Assembly: GCF_001411555.2 (NCBI RefSeq)
Contig: NC_049905.1
Span: 14,012,586-14,076,585, forward strand
Length of the DNA: 64,000 nt
Direction of reading: 5' to 3'
Source: Juglans regia
Taxonomy: Eukaryota; Streptophyta; Magnoliopsida; Fagales; Juglandaceae
How positions within the stretch are numbered: the stretch's first letter is position 1; each line of letters starts with the position of its first letter. A program made the position numbers and the translations under genes. Shown here one piece after another: positions 47,103 through 58,802 of the stretch. The notes under the pieces are model-generated. The model was not told the origin of the DNA and made no database searches. It saw only the letters and a list, made by a program, of their open reading frames with translations.

Positions 47103-47941
47103 TGATATGAACCCATGGGAATGAATTCCCTTGAACCCACAATCAATTTGAAAACACTTCAAGAAAGCCAAAATCAAGTCAAGGATGGAGAATCTAGACC
47201 CGATGAGAACTCGTTTCAAGAACCTAGATTATATTAAAATCTAGACCCGTTGAAGAACCCGTCTCAAGAACCCAGATTACAAAGGAGGAACGCCACAAAG
47301 GATGTGATTTACCTTTGATAAGTTCAAGAGTTCAATCAAGAACAAGAGGAGAAAACTCAACTCACAAATAAAATTCAATATTGTCTAACCCCTCAAATGA
47401 GGCTACAAAGAGTTTTTAAACCCAAACCTAATCAAAACCCTAGCCAAAATAAAGCCCCTTTTACCCAAAATTACCCTTGATGAACAGTACTGGCTACAGT
47501 ACATGCGGCTACAGTAACTGCTACAATAAATTGATGAAACCCTAGTTCCTAAAAAGTAACTTTCCAAATAAGTCAGTGGCCAAAATACAAGGCCTACCCA
47601 AAAACATAGTTCATAAGAAATAAGACATGTGAGCCAAGCATCTTCAAGCCCACTTATTCTAAACTAATAAAATAAATCATTTAACCAAATTGGAAGCCTC
47701 CAATAACAACAATAGGCCGTATCTCTAAGTCATGTCTTCCACAGCTTGAATCAAGTGGATCAAAACTGGTTCTTCTTCTTTCAGACCCATCTTGAGTGTT
47801 GGGCTCTTGCTGGCTTCATCCCAAGTGGATTGCACCAATCCTTGCATTGCTTCCTTGATCGTCTTGGCCCTTGATCTTGTAATTGGCCCATCTGGAACTT
47901 GCAAAGGATTTTTAAGAGTAGGCCCACCTTGATTCCTATCA
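47103..47941 (-). repeat. Element E 5' LTR (839 bp) with adjacent PBS
   Basis: Partner of 33294-34132. Immediately left on the plus strand, CTGGCTCTGAATATCA (47085-47100) is the complement of a slightly altered initiator-Met-like PBS. Confidence 0.92.
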
Positions 47942-48472
47942 GTACTGGAAGTCTAGATGCGAAAATTTATTTTTAAGGAGACGAATTGAGTGAGAGCTTG
48001 AAAGAGTTTTGTGTACTTTTTCCCAGCCTTAAATATGGGCTCGTTGACATGTTTACAGGAAGTAATTTTTAAGTGAATCCATTTTGCCATATGTGTTATA
48101 TAAAGCGTTCCTATAGTACTACTCGGCCATCCAAACATAAATTGGTTTTTAAGGCCAACAATCTAGCTATATATGATCATTAAGTTTTTTGGACGTTCTG
48201 GGAATATTGACATCATTATATGCGAGTTCTCATACATCCATCATCTATTTTTTTTTCTTTGAAATGCTAGATCAAAAGAAAGGTGTAATAAAGAAAAAAA
48301 GAAAGGTGTAATAAAGGGACGCTTATAGTGGACACTCCTTGCCCTTCATGTGCCAGCTGTTATGGTTGGCATGTGGTTTAATGGCTTGGCATTTAAACCC
48401 AATCGGGAGTTACAAATGGAAAGGGCTAACACATGGAGGTCTTCTTTTTTATACATTAACACATGGAGTTTT
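47942..48472. other. Non-satellite spacer between elements E and F
   Basis: It begins with the right GTACT duplication of E and originally joined 33293. There is a small tandem duplication of GAAAGGTGTAATAAAG near 48279-48315. A 61-codon minus-strand frame (47953-48138) matches nothing I recognise. No gene is called. Confidence 0.6.
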
Positions 48473-48774
48473 TGATGCAGCAGACAGAGGAAGTCTTCCG
48501 TAGCTCGCCGAATTATTGCATATTTCATTTCCAATTTTAATGTTTCCATTTTAATAAGCTTTCCTTAGTTGATAGTGTGCTAGTGATATCTTTCCTTTTC
48601 AAATATGTTTCCTTAGTTGATTTTCTTTGTATAAGGGGACCGAATATGGGAAGGGGACGGATGATCTTTGAATTTGTAAGCATTACAGAGTTTATCAATA
48701 AACTTGTGACTCATTGTTTGAGAAGACACAGTTCTTCTTGAATTTTCCTATCTTTGTACGTTTTCGCTACGTCA
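48473..48774 (+). repeat. Element F 5' LTR (302 bp, internally deleted)
   Basis: Matches 63034-63403 from ACAGAGGAAGTCTT onward with about one difference per 15-20 bp by eye, and lacks the segment corresponding to about 63046-63112. Confidence 0.8.
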
Positions 48775-48806
48775 ATTGGCAACGGAGCAAGGTTTTACCT
48801 GTCTCT

Positions 48807-49874
48807 ATGGTAAGAAACGATAACAAACAACCTCGAGATGAGGCCATTTGGGAATCCATCCAAATGCAAAACCTACAAAACCAGCAGCGATTCGAAAGGA
48901 TTGAACGTGTTTTAAAGGAGATCCAAAGGTCTATTACCAACGTCCATATGGAAGACAATAGAGACCATAATGAGGGGCAACGGGATCAAGCTCACCCTAA
49001 AGGAGGGAGGAGACTCAGTAAGCCACCAATAGGCAACACTGAAGACGATTCCTCTAGTGAGGATGAACTTGAGGACGCAGTGGTAGGAGAAAATCAGAGG
49101 GGTCGCAACGGTAATTCCAACTTCAAAATAAAAATTGATCTACCATGTTTCAATGGACATCTCCACGTCGAAAGCTTCCTTGATTGGCTCCTAGAAGTGG
49201 AGAAATTTTTTGACTATATGCAGATACCCGAGAATCAACATATGAAGTTGGTGGCTGATAAACTAAGTGGTGGCGCATCTGTTTGGTGGGAACAGACTCA
49301 AAATAACCAGAGATGACAAGGCAAGCAACCCGTCCGTGTGTGGCACAAGATGAAAAGGCTGATGAGAGCTCGATTTCTCCCACCAGATTATGAGCAACTC
49401 CTGTACCAACAATATCAAAATTGTAGACAAGGCTCAAGGTCCTTTAATGAACACATTGAGGAGTTCTGTCGCCTAAACTCCAGGAACAACCTATCAAAAA
49501 AGGAAGGACAACAGGTAGCCAGGTATATTGGAGGGCTACGCATGGCCATACAAGATAAGGTGACACTGCACACTATTTGGACCCTCTCGGAAGTAGTCAA
49601 TTTGGCGATGAAGATTGAATCACAACTCTCCCGACCCCCCATCATGACACCAAGTTTCTCACTAGCAAGCAAAGGAACCAAACCACTGGCTCAGTTGAAC
49701 CCACCACATGTTCCTTCCTCTTGTTGTGACCCAAAGACACAAAACAACTATCAAGCCTCTATGTCCAAGACCACCATGACAGGGAGTAGAGGGAGCACTA
49801 GCAATAATCCTTATAGCAGGCCGATCACCAGTAAATGTTTTCGTTGCAACCAACTGAGGCATCGCTCCAATTAA
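48807..49874 (+). pseudogene. Element F gag, two stops
   Basis: The track frame opens at 48714 inside the LTR. ATG 48807 (MVRNDNKQPRDEAIWE) is the likely Gag start. An N-terminal helical region (QNQQRFERIERVLKEIQ), an acidic segment and the capsid core (LPCFNGHLHVESFLDWLLEVEKFF, GASVWWEQ) follow. TGA at 49314 interrupts it. The same frame goes on with RARFLPPDYEQLLYQQYQNC and a partial zinc knuckle (CFRCNQLRHRSN) ending at TAA 49872, where the last Cys would soon follow. Both stops are single-codon changes without loss of frame. Confidence 0.82.
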
Positions 49875-50042
49875 TGCCTCACTCGAAAGTCTATTAACAT
49901 GGTGGACAGCAAGGAGTCGACTAGGGAGAATGAAGACGAATCAGAGGAAGAAAGTGAATTTGTTGAAGGTGACGAGGGTGATTTGGTGAACTGCATCATA
50001 CAATGGCTCCTTCTGACGCCGAAACATGAGGATCATATCTAG

Positions 50043-51113
50043 AGGCATGTTATTTTTAAGACTCGTTGCACCATTAATCATAAGGTTTGCAACTTGATTA
50101 TCGATAGTGGGAGTTGTGAAAACATCGTATCAAAGGCGCTGATTTCTACGTTGAAGCTGCACACGGAACAACATCCCAAGCCTTACAAGATCAGTTGGAT
50201 CAAGAAGGGCACCGAAACTGAGGTAACTGCCACTTGCCGAGTCCCATTTGCAATTGGTAAATTTTACAATGATGTAGTGGACTGTGACGTCGTGGAAATG
50301 GACGCCTGTCATGTGTTGCTAGGGAGACCGTGGCAGTTTGATGTGGATGCCACATACAAGGGGCACGACAATACCTATTCATTTTGGTGGCATGAAAAGA
50401 AGGTGGCATTGTTGCCTACGGGAGAGAGCTCCCATGAAGTAGCTGTGCCTGAGAAGAAGAATAATTTTCTTACAGTAGCCGAGGATCAATTCCTGATAGA
50501 TGCGAAGGAGAGTTGTGAAATTGTGACACTTGTTGTAAAGGGTAGAACCGAAGAAGCTATCTCAGAATTACCTCCCCATGTTCAGTGATTGTTTGAAGAT
50601 TTTTCAGACATTGCGCCTCCTGATTTGCCGACAGGTCTACCTCCTATGCGGGATATACAAACTGTATTGACTTGGTCCCAGGTGCCAGCCTCCCCAACTT
50701 ACCGCATTACCGAATGAGTCCCGATTGCCACAATCCTTCAAGATCAGGTTGAGGACCTCATTTGCAAGGGACTGATCCGCGAGAGCATGAGTCCTTGTGC
50801 CATTATAGCTTTACACACCCCAAAGAAGGACGGTAGTCTGAGGATGTGTGTGGACAGTCACACCATCAACAAAATCATAGTAAAGTATAGATTTCCTATA
50901 CCAAGATTAAGTGACATGCTTGCAGGTTCAAAATTTTTTTCAAAACTTGATTTGAGGAGTGGCTATCATCAAATTCGAATTAGAGCCGGTGATGAATGGA
51001 AAACGACCTTTAAAACGAAAGAAGAGCTTTACGAGTGGCTGGTCATGCCATTTGACATGTCAAACGCTCCTAGTAGTTTTATGAGGCTGATGCACCAAAC
51101 CCTCAAGGCATTT
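50043..51113 (+). pseudogene. Element F protease and N-terminal half of RT
   Basis: Same frame as gag after a TAG at 50040. The protease keeps D-S-G (LIIDSGSCENIVS), then HVLLGRPWQFDVDATYKGHD. TGA at 50586 and another near 50715 precede RT. RT from ~50740: [71 protein letters not shown]. At K-A-F (51108-51113) element G interrupts, just before the catalytic motif. Confidence 0.85.
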
Positions 51114-51828
51114 TGATATGAACCCGCGGGAATGAAATCCCTTGAATCCACAATCAATTTGAAAACTCCCCAAGAAAGCCAAAATCAAGTCAATGGATGG
51201 TGAACCTAGACCCAATGAGAACTTGTTTCAAGAACCTAGATTATATTAAAATCTAGGGCCGTTGAAGAACTCGTCTCAAGAACCCAGATTACAAAGGAGG
51301 AACGCCACAAAGGTTGTGATTTACCTTTGATAAGTTTAAAAGTTCAATTAAGAACAAGAGGAAATAAACACAACTCACAATGAATAAATTCATCAAATTT
51401 CATAAACTTCTGAAAATGAGGCTACAAAGAGTATTTAAACTAAAACCTAATTAAAACCCTAACTAAAATAAAGTCCCTTTTACCGAAAACGCCCCTGGAT
51501 GAACAGTGTCGCGGGTACAGTGACGTGGCTATGGTAACCTCTTGAACCCCTAGCTCAATAAAATAATAACTTTCCCAATATGCCCTTGCATAGGACCCCT
51601 TAAGTCCTTCCCATAATAATCCCAATTATTCTAAACTAATAAATAATTCATTTAAATGAATTGAAAGCCTTCAAGTGCCCAAAGTCTTTAAGTCATGTTG
51701 TTGTCCTTTCCATAGCTTATCAAATGAATCAAAACTGAATATTCATCCTTTAAGCCCTTGAACTTGTAATTGACTCATATGGAACTTGCAACATATCTTT
51801 AAGACTAGGCTCACCTTAGTTCCCATCA
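51114..51828 (-). repeat. Element G 3' LTR (715 bp)
   Basis: Short subtype, plus strand TGATATGAACCCGCGGG to AGTTCCCATCA, then the complement of the polypurine tract (TTCCCCCTCTCC). Confidence 0.9.
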
Positions 51829-52740
51829 TTCCCCCTCTCCTCAAAAGGATTCGACCTCGAATCTCCACCTGGATCAAACGGAAAAATGTTAGTAACATTA
51901 TCATTAATTTCATATGCAGTATCATTAATTTGTTCAATAATTTGAAAAAATCCATCCAAGCTACTCTGGTCGTCAACAGGTATAAAGGCATTAAATCTAA
52001 ATGAGTAAATGGATTAAGTCTATAAACAATTTCAAAAGGAGAATATAAAGTGGTAGTATGCATGGTCCTATTATATGCAAACTCTATAAATCCATCCATA
52101 ACCACAAAGATAGAATCTCTACTCCTTTCTTTCCTATGCAGCCCCAAAATAAAGTCCATAGATATGTATACCCATGACTCACTAGGAACAGGTAAGGGTG
52201 TATACAACCCATGTGGTAAAAGCTTAAATTTGGCCTTTCTGCATGTAATGCACTTGCCACAAATGCGATTGACATATTTCTTCATCTTAGACCAACATAA
52301 ATGTTCATGCAAAGTGTCTAAAGTTTTCTTGACACCAGAATGACTACTCCAATTATATGCAAACTCAATGAAATGCAAATGATACTCCCGCAAACGTTCA
52401 TGCAACAAGTCAATGTATGGCAAATGATACTCCCACCAACGTTCCTGAAACATACCTAAAGCTTTTCTTACACCAAAATGACCACTCCAATTATATGAAA
52501 ACTCAATAAATGGCAAGCAATACTCCCACAAACGTTCATGCAACATGTTAATGAATGACAAATGATACTTCCACAAATGTTCATGTAACACTTCAATGAA
52601 AGGCAAATGATACTCCCACAAACGTTCATGCAACACATCAATGAATGAAAAATGATACTTCCACAAACGTCGATGCAACACGTCATTGAATGGCAAATGA
52701 TATGCCCAAAAATGTTCATGCAACACAACAAAAGTCTTTC
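51829..52740 (-). pseudogene. Element G integrase remnant: repeats plus zinc-finger part
   Basis: Minus-strand frame 52726-51743 begins with six to seven 15-residue repeats (MLHEHFWAYHLPFND and on). It then carries authentic integrase text absent from A-D and H: WSKMKKYVNRICGKCITCRK (zinc-finger Cys pair), LLPHGLYTPLPVPSESW, and the first catalytic Asp in SMDFILGLHRKERSRDSIFV. The rest of the core is deleted. After FVVMD it jumps to FIEFAYNRTMHTTTLYSPFE. The C-terminal part loses frame near 51950. Confidence 0.8.
52302..52726 (-). repeat. 45-bp minisatellite, element G
   Basis: Minus-strand array of LHERLWEYHLPFID-type units with EFAYNWSGHFGVRK and EFSYNWSGHFGVRK long units. It lies upstream of the retained zinc-finger part. 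Confidence 0.85.
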
Positions 52741-53544
52741 TTACACCAAGGTTACCAACAAACCACCATGTCCATCACACACAAGCAACTTACACATAAA
52801 ACTAGTAGGCACACAAAATCTATTCTTTCTAAACAAGTACCAATTTAGTTTATAGAACTTACCAAATGATGCTTTCTCACATGTTCCATACACACTAGCA
52901 AAGTCATCATCATTAGCATGCAATTCCTTATCATATTCAAAACTCAACAATTTTGCACTTAAAATTAAGACAAGGACATACCTTTTTGCTAAAGCATCAA
53001 CCACAAAATTTTTCATACCTTGTGTGTATTTGAATACATGAGAAAAAATCTCAATACGATCCTCCCGCTTAGCATGCATTCTAGTCAACAACTTACTTTG
53101 TCCATTTAAGTGTGTCAAGGACTCATGTTCTTCAAATAAAGGTCGGTTAGGAATTGTCGCACCTAGCACAAGATCACTGTAGTGCTCTATCTCCCTAATA
53201 GGTGGCAATCCACTAAACGCACCGCTAGGAATCACGACCTCATATCTCTGCAACAAGGAAACAACAACACTAGGCAAAGAGTCGTTAAATTCGTTAGCAT
53301 AAAAGCTTGCCTTAGCATAAAAACTCACTTTTGTCTTTCTATTTCTCTCTACAATCTCTCTTTCGTTTTCCTCTTGTGGTTCCATTCTTTTTTCTTGACT
53401 CTCAACCACCTCTCTATTTTCTTTTTCTCTTTCTCTTTCTTTTGATGTTTCCGCCTCATTCTCTTTTTTCCTCTCACTCTTTTTGTTCTTTTCACTCTCT
53501 GTTTTTCTTTCAGTCTCCTTTTTTTTTTGAACTCTCGGCCTCAC
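52741..53544 (-). pseudogene. Element G spacer and RNase H remnant
   Basis: 267 codons. Lys/Glu-rich stretch, then VSFYAKASFYANEFNDSLPS, VVVSLLQRYEVVIPSGAFSG, GLPPIREIEHYSDLVLGAT, a jump over reverse transcriptase to LLTRMHAKREDRIEIFSHVF, then FVVDALAKRY and the linker FGKFYKLNWYLFRKNRFCVP. It matches the deletion structure of A-D. Confidence 0.8.
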
Positions 53545-53935
53545 AATTGTTTTTCAACTCATTCTCTCTTTTTCTTGAAGTTTCAGCCTCACCCAAATCT
53601 TTTCCCTTTAGTGGTTCGATCTTCCACTTTGTTACAGCTTGATCGTTTTTGTCCCACTTTGGTTTCCAAGGAGTACTAGAAACCGAAGTACACCTTGATG
53701 TACCCTTTCCTTTTAGCCGTCTCTCCACCTTCATAGCCATGTGCACCATATCCTCTACCTCCTTATAATGTTGCAACTCAACTACATTGGCTATCTCCCT
53801 ATTCAACCCACTAAAAAATCTTATCATTGTGGCCTCCCGATCCTCCACTATATTAGCCCGAATCATAGCCACCTCCATCTCCTTATGGTAATCCTCTACA
53901 CTCCTAGGCCCCTGCGTAAGATTTTGTAGTTTTTG
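53511..53935 (-). pseudogene. Element G gag C-terminal part
   Basis: Continues the Gag that starts at 59423, beyond the inserted element H: KLQNLTQGPRSVEDYHKEME, MIRANIVEDREATMIRFFSG, EVEDMVHMAMKVERRL, then a Lys/Ser-rich tail that goes directly into the Lys/Glu/Ser spacer. Zinc knuckle and protease are missing. Confidence 0.8.
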
Positions 53936-54728
53936 TGATATGAACCCGCGGGAACGGAATCCCTTGAACCCACAATCAATTTGAAAACTCCCCAAGAAAG
54001 CCAAAATCAAGTCAATGGATGGAGAACCTAGACCCGATGAAAACTCGTTTCAAGAACCTAGATTATATTAAAATCTAGACCCATTGAAAAACCCGTCTCA
54101 AAAACCCAGATTACAAAGGAGGAACGCCACAAAGGTTGTGATTTACCTTTGATAAGTTCAAAAGTTCAATTAAGAACAAGAGGAGATAAACTCAACTCAC
54201 AATGAACGAATTCATCAAATTTCATAATCTTCATAAACTGATTAAAATGAGGCAACATAGAGTATTTAAAGCAAAACCTAATGAAACCCTAGCCAAAATA
54301 AAACCTCATCTTCCAAAAGTGCCCCTGGATGAACAGTACCGCGGCTACAGTGTGCGCTACAGTAACCCTAACCCTAGTTCAATAAAATAATAACTTTCCC
54401 AACATGCCCTTGCATAGGCCCCCTTAAGTGCTTTCCATAATAAACTCAATTATTCTAAACTAATAAAAATAAGTTCTTTAAATCAATTAAATAAGTTGAA
54501 ACCCTGCAAGAGCCCAAAGTCTTTAAGTCTTGTCGTTGCCCTCTTCCATAGCTGATCAAATGAATCAAAACTAGATCTTCGTCCTTCAAGCCCCTTCTTG
54601 AATATTGGGCTCTTGCTAAACTCATCTCAAGTGGATTGCATTAGTCCTTGCATTGTCTCCTTGATCTTCTTGGCCCATCTGGAAGTTGCAAATGATCTTT
54701 AAAACTAGGCCGATCTTAGTTCCCATCA
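53936..54728 (-). repeat. Element H 3' LTR (793 bp)
   Basis: Long subtype. A CTACAGT-rich segment and a CCCTAACCCTAG stretch lie near 54345-54380. Confidence 0.92.
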
Positions 54729-55828
54729 TTCCCCCTCTCCTCAAAAGGATTCGAACTCGAATCTCCCCCTGGATCAAAGGGAAAGTGGTTAGTAACATTG
54801 AAAATAGTAGAAACAGGATACTTACCTGGAAGATCCATTAGATATGCATTTTCATTAATTTGTTCAAGAATTTGGAATAGTCCATCCAAGCTACTCCTAT
54901 CATCAACTGGTGAAGACTTTAAATTTAAAATAGAAAATGGATTAAGTCTATAAACAATTTCAATTGGTGAAAATTTAGTAGTGGCCTGAACACTCCAATT
55001 ATATGTAAACTCAATGAATGGCAAACGATACTCCCACAAATGTTCATGAAGCACACCTTAAGTCTTCCTCAAACCAAAATGACCACTCCAATATGCAAAC
55101 TCAATGAATGGCAGATGATACTCCCGTAAATGTTCATGCAACAAGTCAATGAATGGCAAATAATACTCCCACAAGCGTTCATGCAATACGTCTAAAATCT
55201 TATTTTCACCAAAATGACCACTCCAATTATATCCAAACTCAATGAAACGCAAATAATACTCTCGCAAACATTCATGCAACACGTCAATGTATGGCAAATG
55301 ATACTCCCACAACTGTTCATGCAATACATCAATGAATGACAAATAATACTTCCACAAACGTTCATGCAACACGTCTTTGAATGGCAAATGATATTCCCAC
55401 AAACATTCATGCAACACAACAAAAGTCTTCCTTACACCAAGGTTTCCCAACAAACCACCATGTCCATCACACACAAGTAACTTACGCATAAAACTAGTAG
55501 ACACACAAAATCTATTATTTCTAAACAAGTACCAATCTAATTTATAGAACTTACCAAATGATGCTTTTTCACATGTTCCATACACACTAGCAAAGTCATC
55601 ATCATTAGCATGCAATTCCTTATCATATTCAAGTCTAAAAAATTTTGCATCTAAAATAAAGACAAGCACATACCTTCTTGCTAAAGCATCAACCACAAAA
55701 TTTTCCATACCTCGTGTGTATTTGAATACATGAGGAAAATTCTCAATACAATTCTCCCGCTTAGCACGCATTCTAGTCAACAACTTACCTCGTCCCTTTA
55801 AGTGTGTCAATGACTCATGTTCTTGCAA
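54716..55828 (-). pseudogene. Element H pol remnant with 15-aa repeats
   Basis: Frame 55828-55058 (256 codons): MRAKRENCIENFPHVFKYTR, FVVDALARRY, HANDDDFASVYGTCEKASFG, then 15-residue repeats. Frame 55054-54716: [55 protein letters not shown] and the end in the LTR. A short frame break at about 55055 separates them. RT and the integrase core are absent. Confidence 0.82.
55010..55416 (-). repeat. 45-bp minisatellite, element H
   Basis: Minus-strand array of LHERLWEYHLPFID-type units with two extended units, as in D. Confidence 0.88.
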
Positions 55829-55939
55829 GAAAATTCAGTTAGGAATTGTCACACCAGGCACAAAATCAATGTAGTGCTCTATCTCCCTAATAGGTGGCAA
55901 TCCACTAAACACACCACTTGGAAACACGACCTCATATCC

Positions 55940-57180
55940 CTACAGCAAAGAGACAACAATACTAGGCAAACATATGTCAAGTTCGTTAGTATTAAGACTT
56001 GCCTTAGCATAAAAACTCACTTTTCTCTTTGTTTTTCTCTCCCTTTCTTCACTCTCTTTTTTCTTTCCACACTCTTTTTCCCTTTTACACACTTTTTCCT
56101 TTTCATTCTCTTTTCTTCCTTCACTCTTTTTTTCTTCATCTTTTTTTGTATTCTCGACCTCACAATTATTTTTCAACTCATTCTCCCTTTTGCTTGAGGT
56201 CTTAGTCTCACCCTCTTATTTTTTCTGTCTCATTTTTCTCTCTTTCTCCATTTCGGTCTCATTATTTCTTTTCTTCTCAATCTCACCTTCACTCTTGCTT
56301 TTCTGCTCAATTTCACTTCCACTCTCACATTCACTCTTGCTTTTTAGCTCATTCTCATTTTCACTCTTGCTTGTTTGCTCAGTCTCATTTTCACTTTTTT
56401 TTTTTTATCACTCTCACTTTTACTCTTTCTTTTTTTATCACTCTCATTTTCACTCTTTCTTTTTTGATCAACCTCACTTTTCATCTTCAATTGATCCCTA
56501 TGGACCTGTGTTGGAGTTAAAGGAGCAAGTTTGATTGTTTTTCCATCATTTTCAAAACTGTACATGTTCCTTAACCTATCATGGATCACATTCCAATCAT
56601 ACTGCCATGGCTTCCCCAACAAAATATGACCAGCATGCATAGGCACTACATCACAAAGGACCATATCCTGGTATTTCCCAATTGAAAAAAGAACTAGCAC
56701 TTGCTCATTTACCCTAACCTCCCCACAATCATTCAACCACTGCAACATATATGGTCTAGGGTGTTTCAAGGTACGTAAATTCAATTTCTCAACTAAAGTA
56801 GTGCTAGCCAAATTAATACAACTTCTCAAATCAATGATCATACTACATACCTTGTTGTTGATGTGGCATCTTGTATGAAAAATGTTCTCACTCTGCTGCT
56901 CTATATCATCCATCTTAATTTTTGTATTGAGTGCATGCCTGGTAATAAGAGAATCATCATACTCTTCTTTCTCATACCCATTCTCAATACTAGGCTCATG
57001 TCACCTCCTACCTCTCTCACCTTGCAGATTTCTAATCACTGCTTCTTGATTATCCATCCTATCCCTCACTTCACCCAACACCAAGTTCAACCGCTCAAAT
57101 TGTTGTTGCATGGCTTGCAACACAAAGAATGAGTTATCTGCCACACCCTTTGGTGATGAGTCACTTCTATGAGACATCAT
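55940..57180 (-). pseudogene. Element H Gag N-terminus, altered protease and spacer
   Basis: Starts at 57180 (MMSHR) after TTTTTGTGCAG. A TGA at 57001-57003 interrupts the basic Gag segment, and the same frame then continues through 56913-56344: FHTRCHINNKVCSMIIDL with D-L-R, HAGHILLGKPWQYDWNV, TIKLAPLTPTQVHRDQLK. The Lys/Glu/Ser spacer follows, with frame lost and regained (56176-55940). No zinc knuckle or Gag core. Confidence 0.8.
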
Positions 57181-57589
57181 AAAATGCTGCACAAAAACAG
57201 TGTTAGTGGAAAACCTCACACACTCACTTACGTGTTTACACTCGAATAATGGCACTCCACTCGTGTGTCACTCTTAATGGATTTTTCCCGATAATAGTCT
57301 CGCACTCTCTTACCTTTTACCTCAATAGTTTTCCCGCTCAAGTTCTTTAAGAACTAGTTGAACAAAATCAAGACAATACAACCTTGTATTATTCCAACCA
57401 GTAATATAGATCAAAGAAACAAGGAATGAATAAATGACACGAGACTCAAGGAATTTATACGAGGGAAAGAGTAATCGTAAAACAAGATACCAACTAGAAA
57501 GATGTAATCAGCTCCTATGATAATAAAAGATCAATCAACAAATACTTTCTTTCTCTTTGTTGTAACTCTGTAGCAACTTTGAATATGCA

Positions 57590-57685
57590 ACATTCTCTTT
57601 TCTTCTTCTTCTTCTTCTTTTTTTTCGAATTTTTTTTTTCGAATTTTTCTTTTCTTTTCCTTTCTTTTCTTTTCTTTTCTCTAAT
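57590..57685 (-). repeat. GAAAA-rich tract in the element H leader
   Basis: CTTCTT and TTTTC repeats on the plus strand, the complement of the GAAAA/GAAGAA tract seen in A and D. Confidence 0.8.
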
Positions 57686-58005
57686 TCAATCACAAATAGC
57701 AATATTCAATTGTGAAAATCAAGCAATTGAATTCAATCATGGCAATGAAGTAGAAGAGAATCAATGGAATGGCATTCCAAGCCACAGATAAACTTAGAGA
57801 TGCAGGGAAATCCTAGAATTTTGAAACCCTAAGTGATGGAAATTTCAGCCAAACCGAAAATCCTAAGAATTTCGGCAGCCAACTTTTTGTTTCTATTTTT
57901 TTTTTTTGCAACCCTAGAACAATGAAACCCTAGAATTAAATTAAAGGATGCTAGAATTAAAAGATAGAATCAGACCTGATTGGAAACCTTGCTCTGAATA
58001 CCAAA

Positions 58006-58797
58006 TGATATGATTCCGCGGGAATGAATTCCCTTGAACCCACAGTCAATTTGAAAACTCTCCAAGAAAGCCAAAATCATGTCAATGGATGGAGAACCTA
58101 GACCCGATGAGAACTCGTTTCAAGAACCTAAATTATATTAAAATCTAGACCCGTTGAAGAACCCGTCTCAAGAACCCAGATTACAAAGGAGGAACGCCAC
58201 AAAGGTTGTGATTTACCTTTGATAAGTTCAAAAGTTCAATTAAGAACAAGAGGAGATAAACTCAACTCACAATCAACAAATTCATCAAATTTCATAATCT
58301 TCATAAACTGATTAAAATGAGGCTACATAGAGTATTTAAAGCAAAACCTAATGAAACCCTAGCGAAAATAAAACCCCATCTTCCAAAAGTGCCCCTAGAT
58401 GAACAGTACTGCGGCTACAGTGCGCGCTCCAGTAACCCTAACCCTAGTTCAATAAAATAATAATTTTTCCAACATGCCCTTGCATAGGCCCCCTTAAGTG
58501 CTTCCCATAATAAAATCAATTATTCTAAACTAATAAAATAAGTTCTTTAAATGAATTAAATAAGTTGAAACCCTTCAAGAGCTCAAAGCCTTTAAGTCTT
58601 GTCGTTGCTCTCTTCCATAGCTGATCAAATGAATCAAAACTAGATCTTCATCCTTCAAGCCCCATTTTGAATGTTGGGCTCTTGCTAAACTCGTCCCAAG
58701 TGGATTGCATCAATCCTTGCATTGTCTCCTTGATCTTCTTGGCTCATCTGGAAGTTGCAAATGATCTTTAAGACTAGGCCCATCTTGGTTCCCATCA
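58006..58797 (-). repeat. Element H 5' LTR (792 bp) with adjacent PBS
   Basis: Partner of 53936-54728. CCTTGCTCTGAATACCA just to its left is the complement of the family PBS. Confidence 0.92.
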
Positions 58798-58802
58798 TTT
58801 TG

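Larger units (their letters stand above)
33294..47941 (-). mobile_element. Element E: CRM-like retrotransposon, split by a Tekay element
   Basis: Two 839-bp LTRs and a perfect 5-bp duplication GTACT (33289-33293 and 47942-47946). Without the 10-kb Tekay insert and its duplicated CTTTT it is about 4.6 kb. It keeps a nearly full Gag with zinc knuckle and a protease with D-G-G. Reverse transcriptase, RNase H and most of integrase are deleted: protease-end sequence is followed within ~60 bp by the integrase C-terminal region. It is a separate subfamily from A-D and H (LTR starts TGATAGGAATC in element orientation). Confidence 0.92.
53936..58797 (-). mobile_element. Element H: non-autonomous CRM-like element nested in G
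   Basis: 4862 bp with a perfect 5-bp duplication TTTTG (53931-53935 and 58798-58802) inside the gag of G. LTRs 53936-54728 (793 bp) and 58006-58797 (792 bp), long subtype. Coding content matches A-D: Gag N-terminus, altered protease, Lys/Glu/Ser spacer, RNase H end, repeat array, integrase C-terminus. Confidence 0.93.

Noticed and set aside
54345..54380. Telomere-like CCCTAACCCTAG stretch
   Set aside because: Only about two units within an LTR, and the satellite CTTACCCTAAGG is not a telomere repeat.
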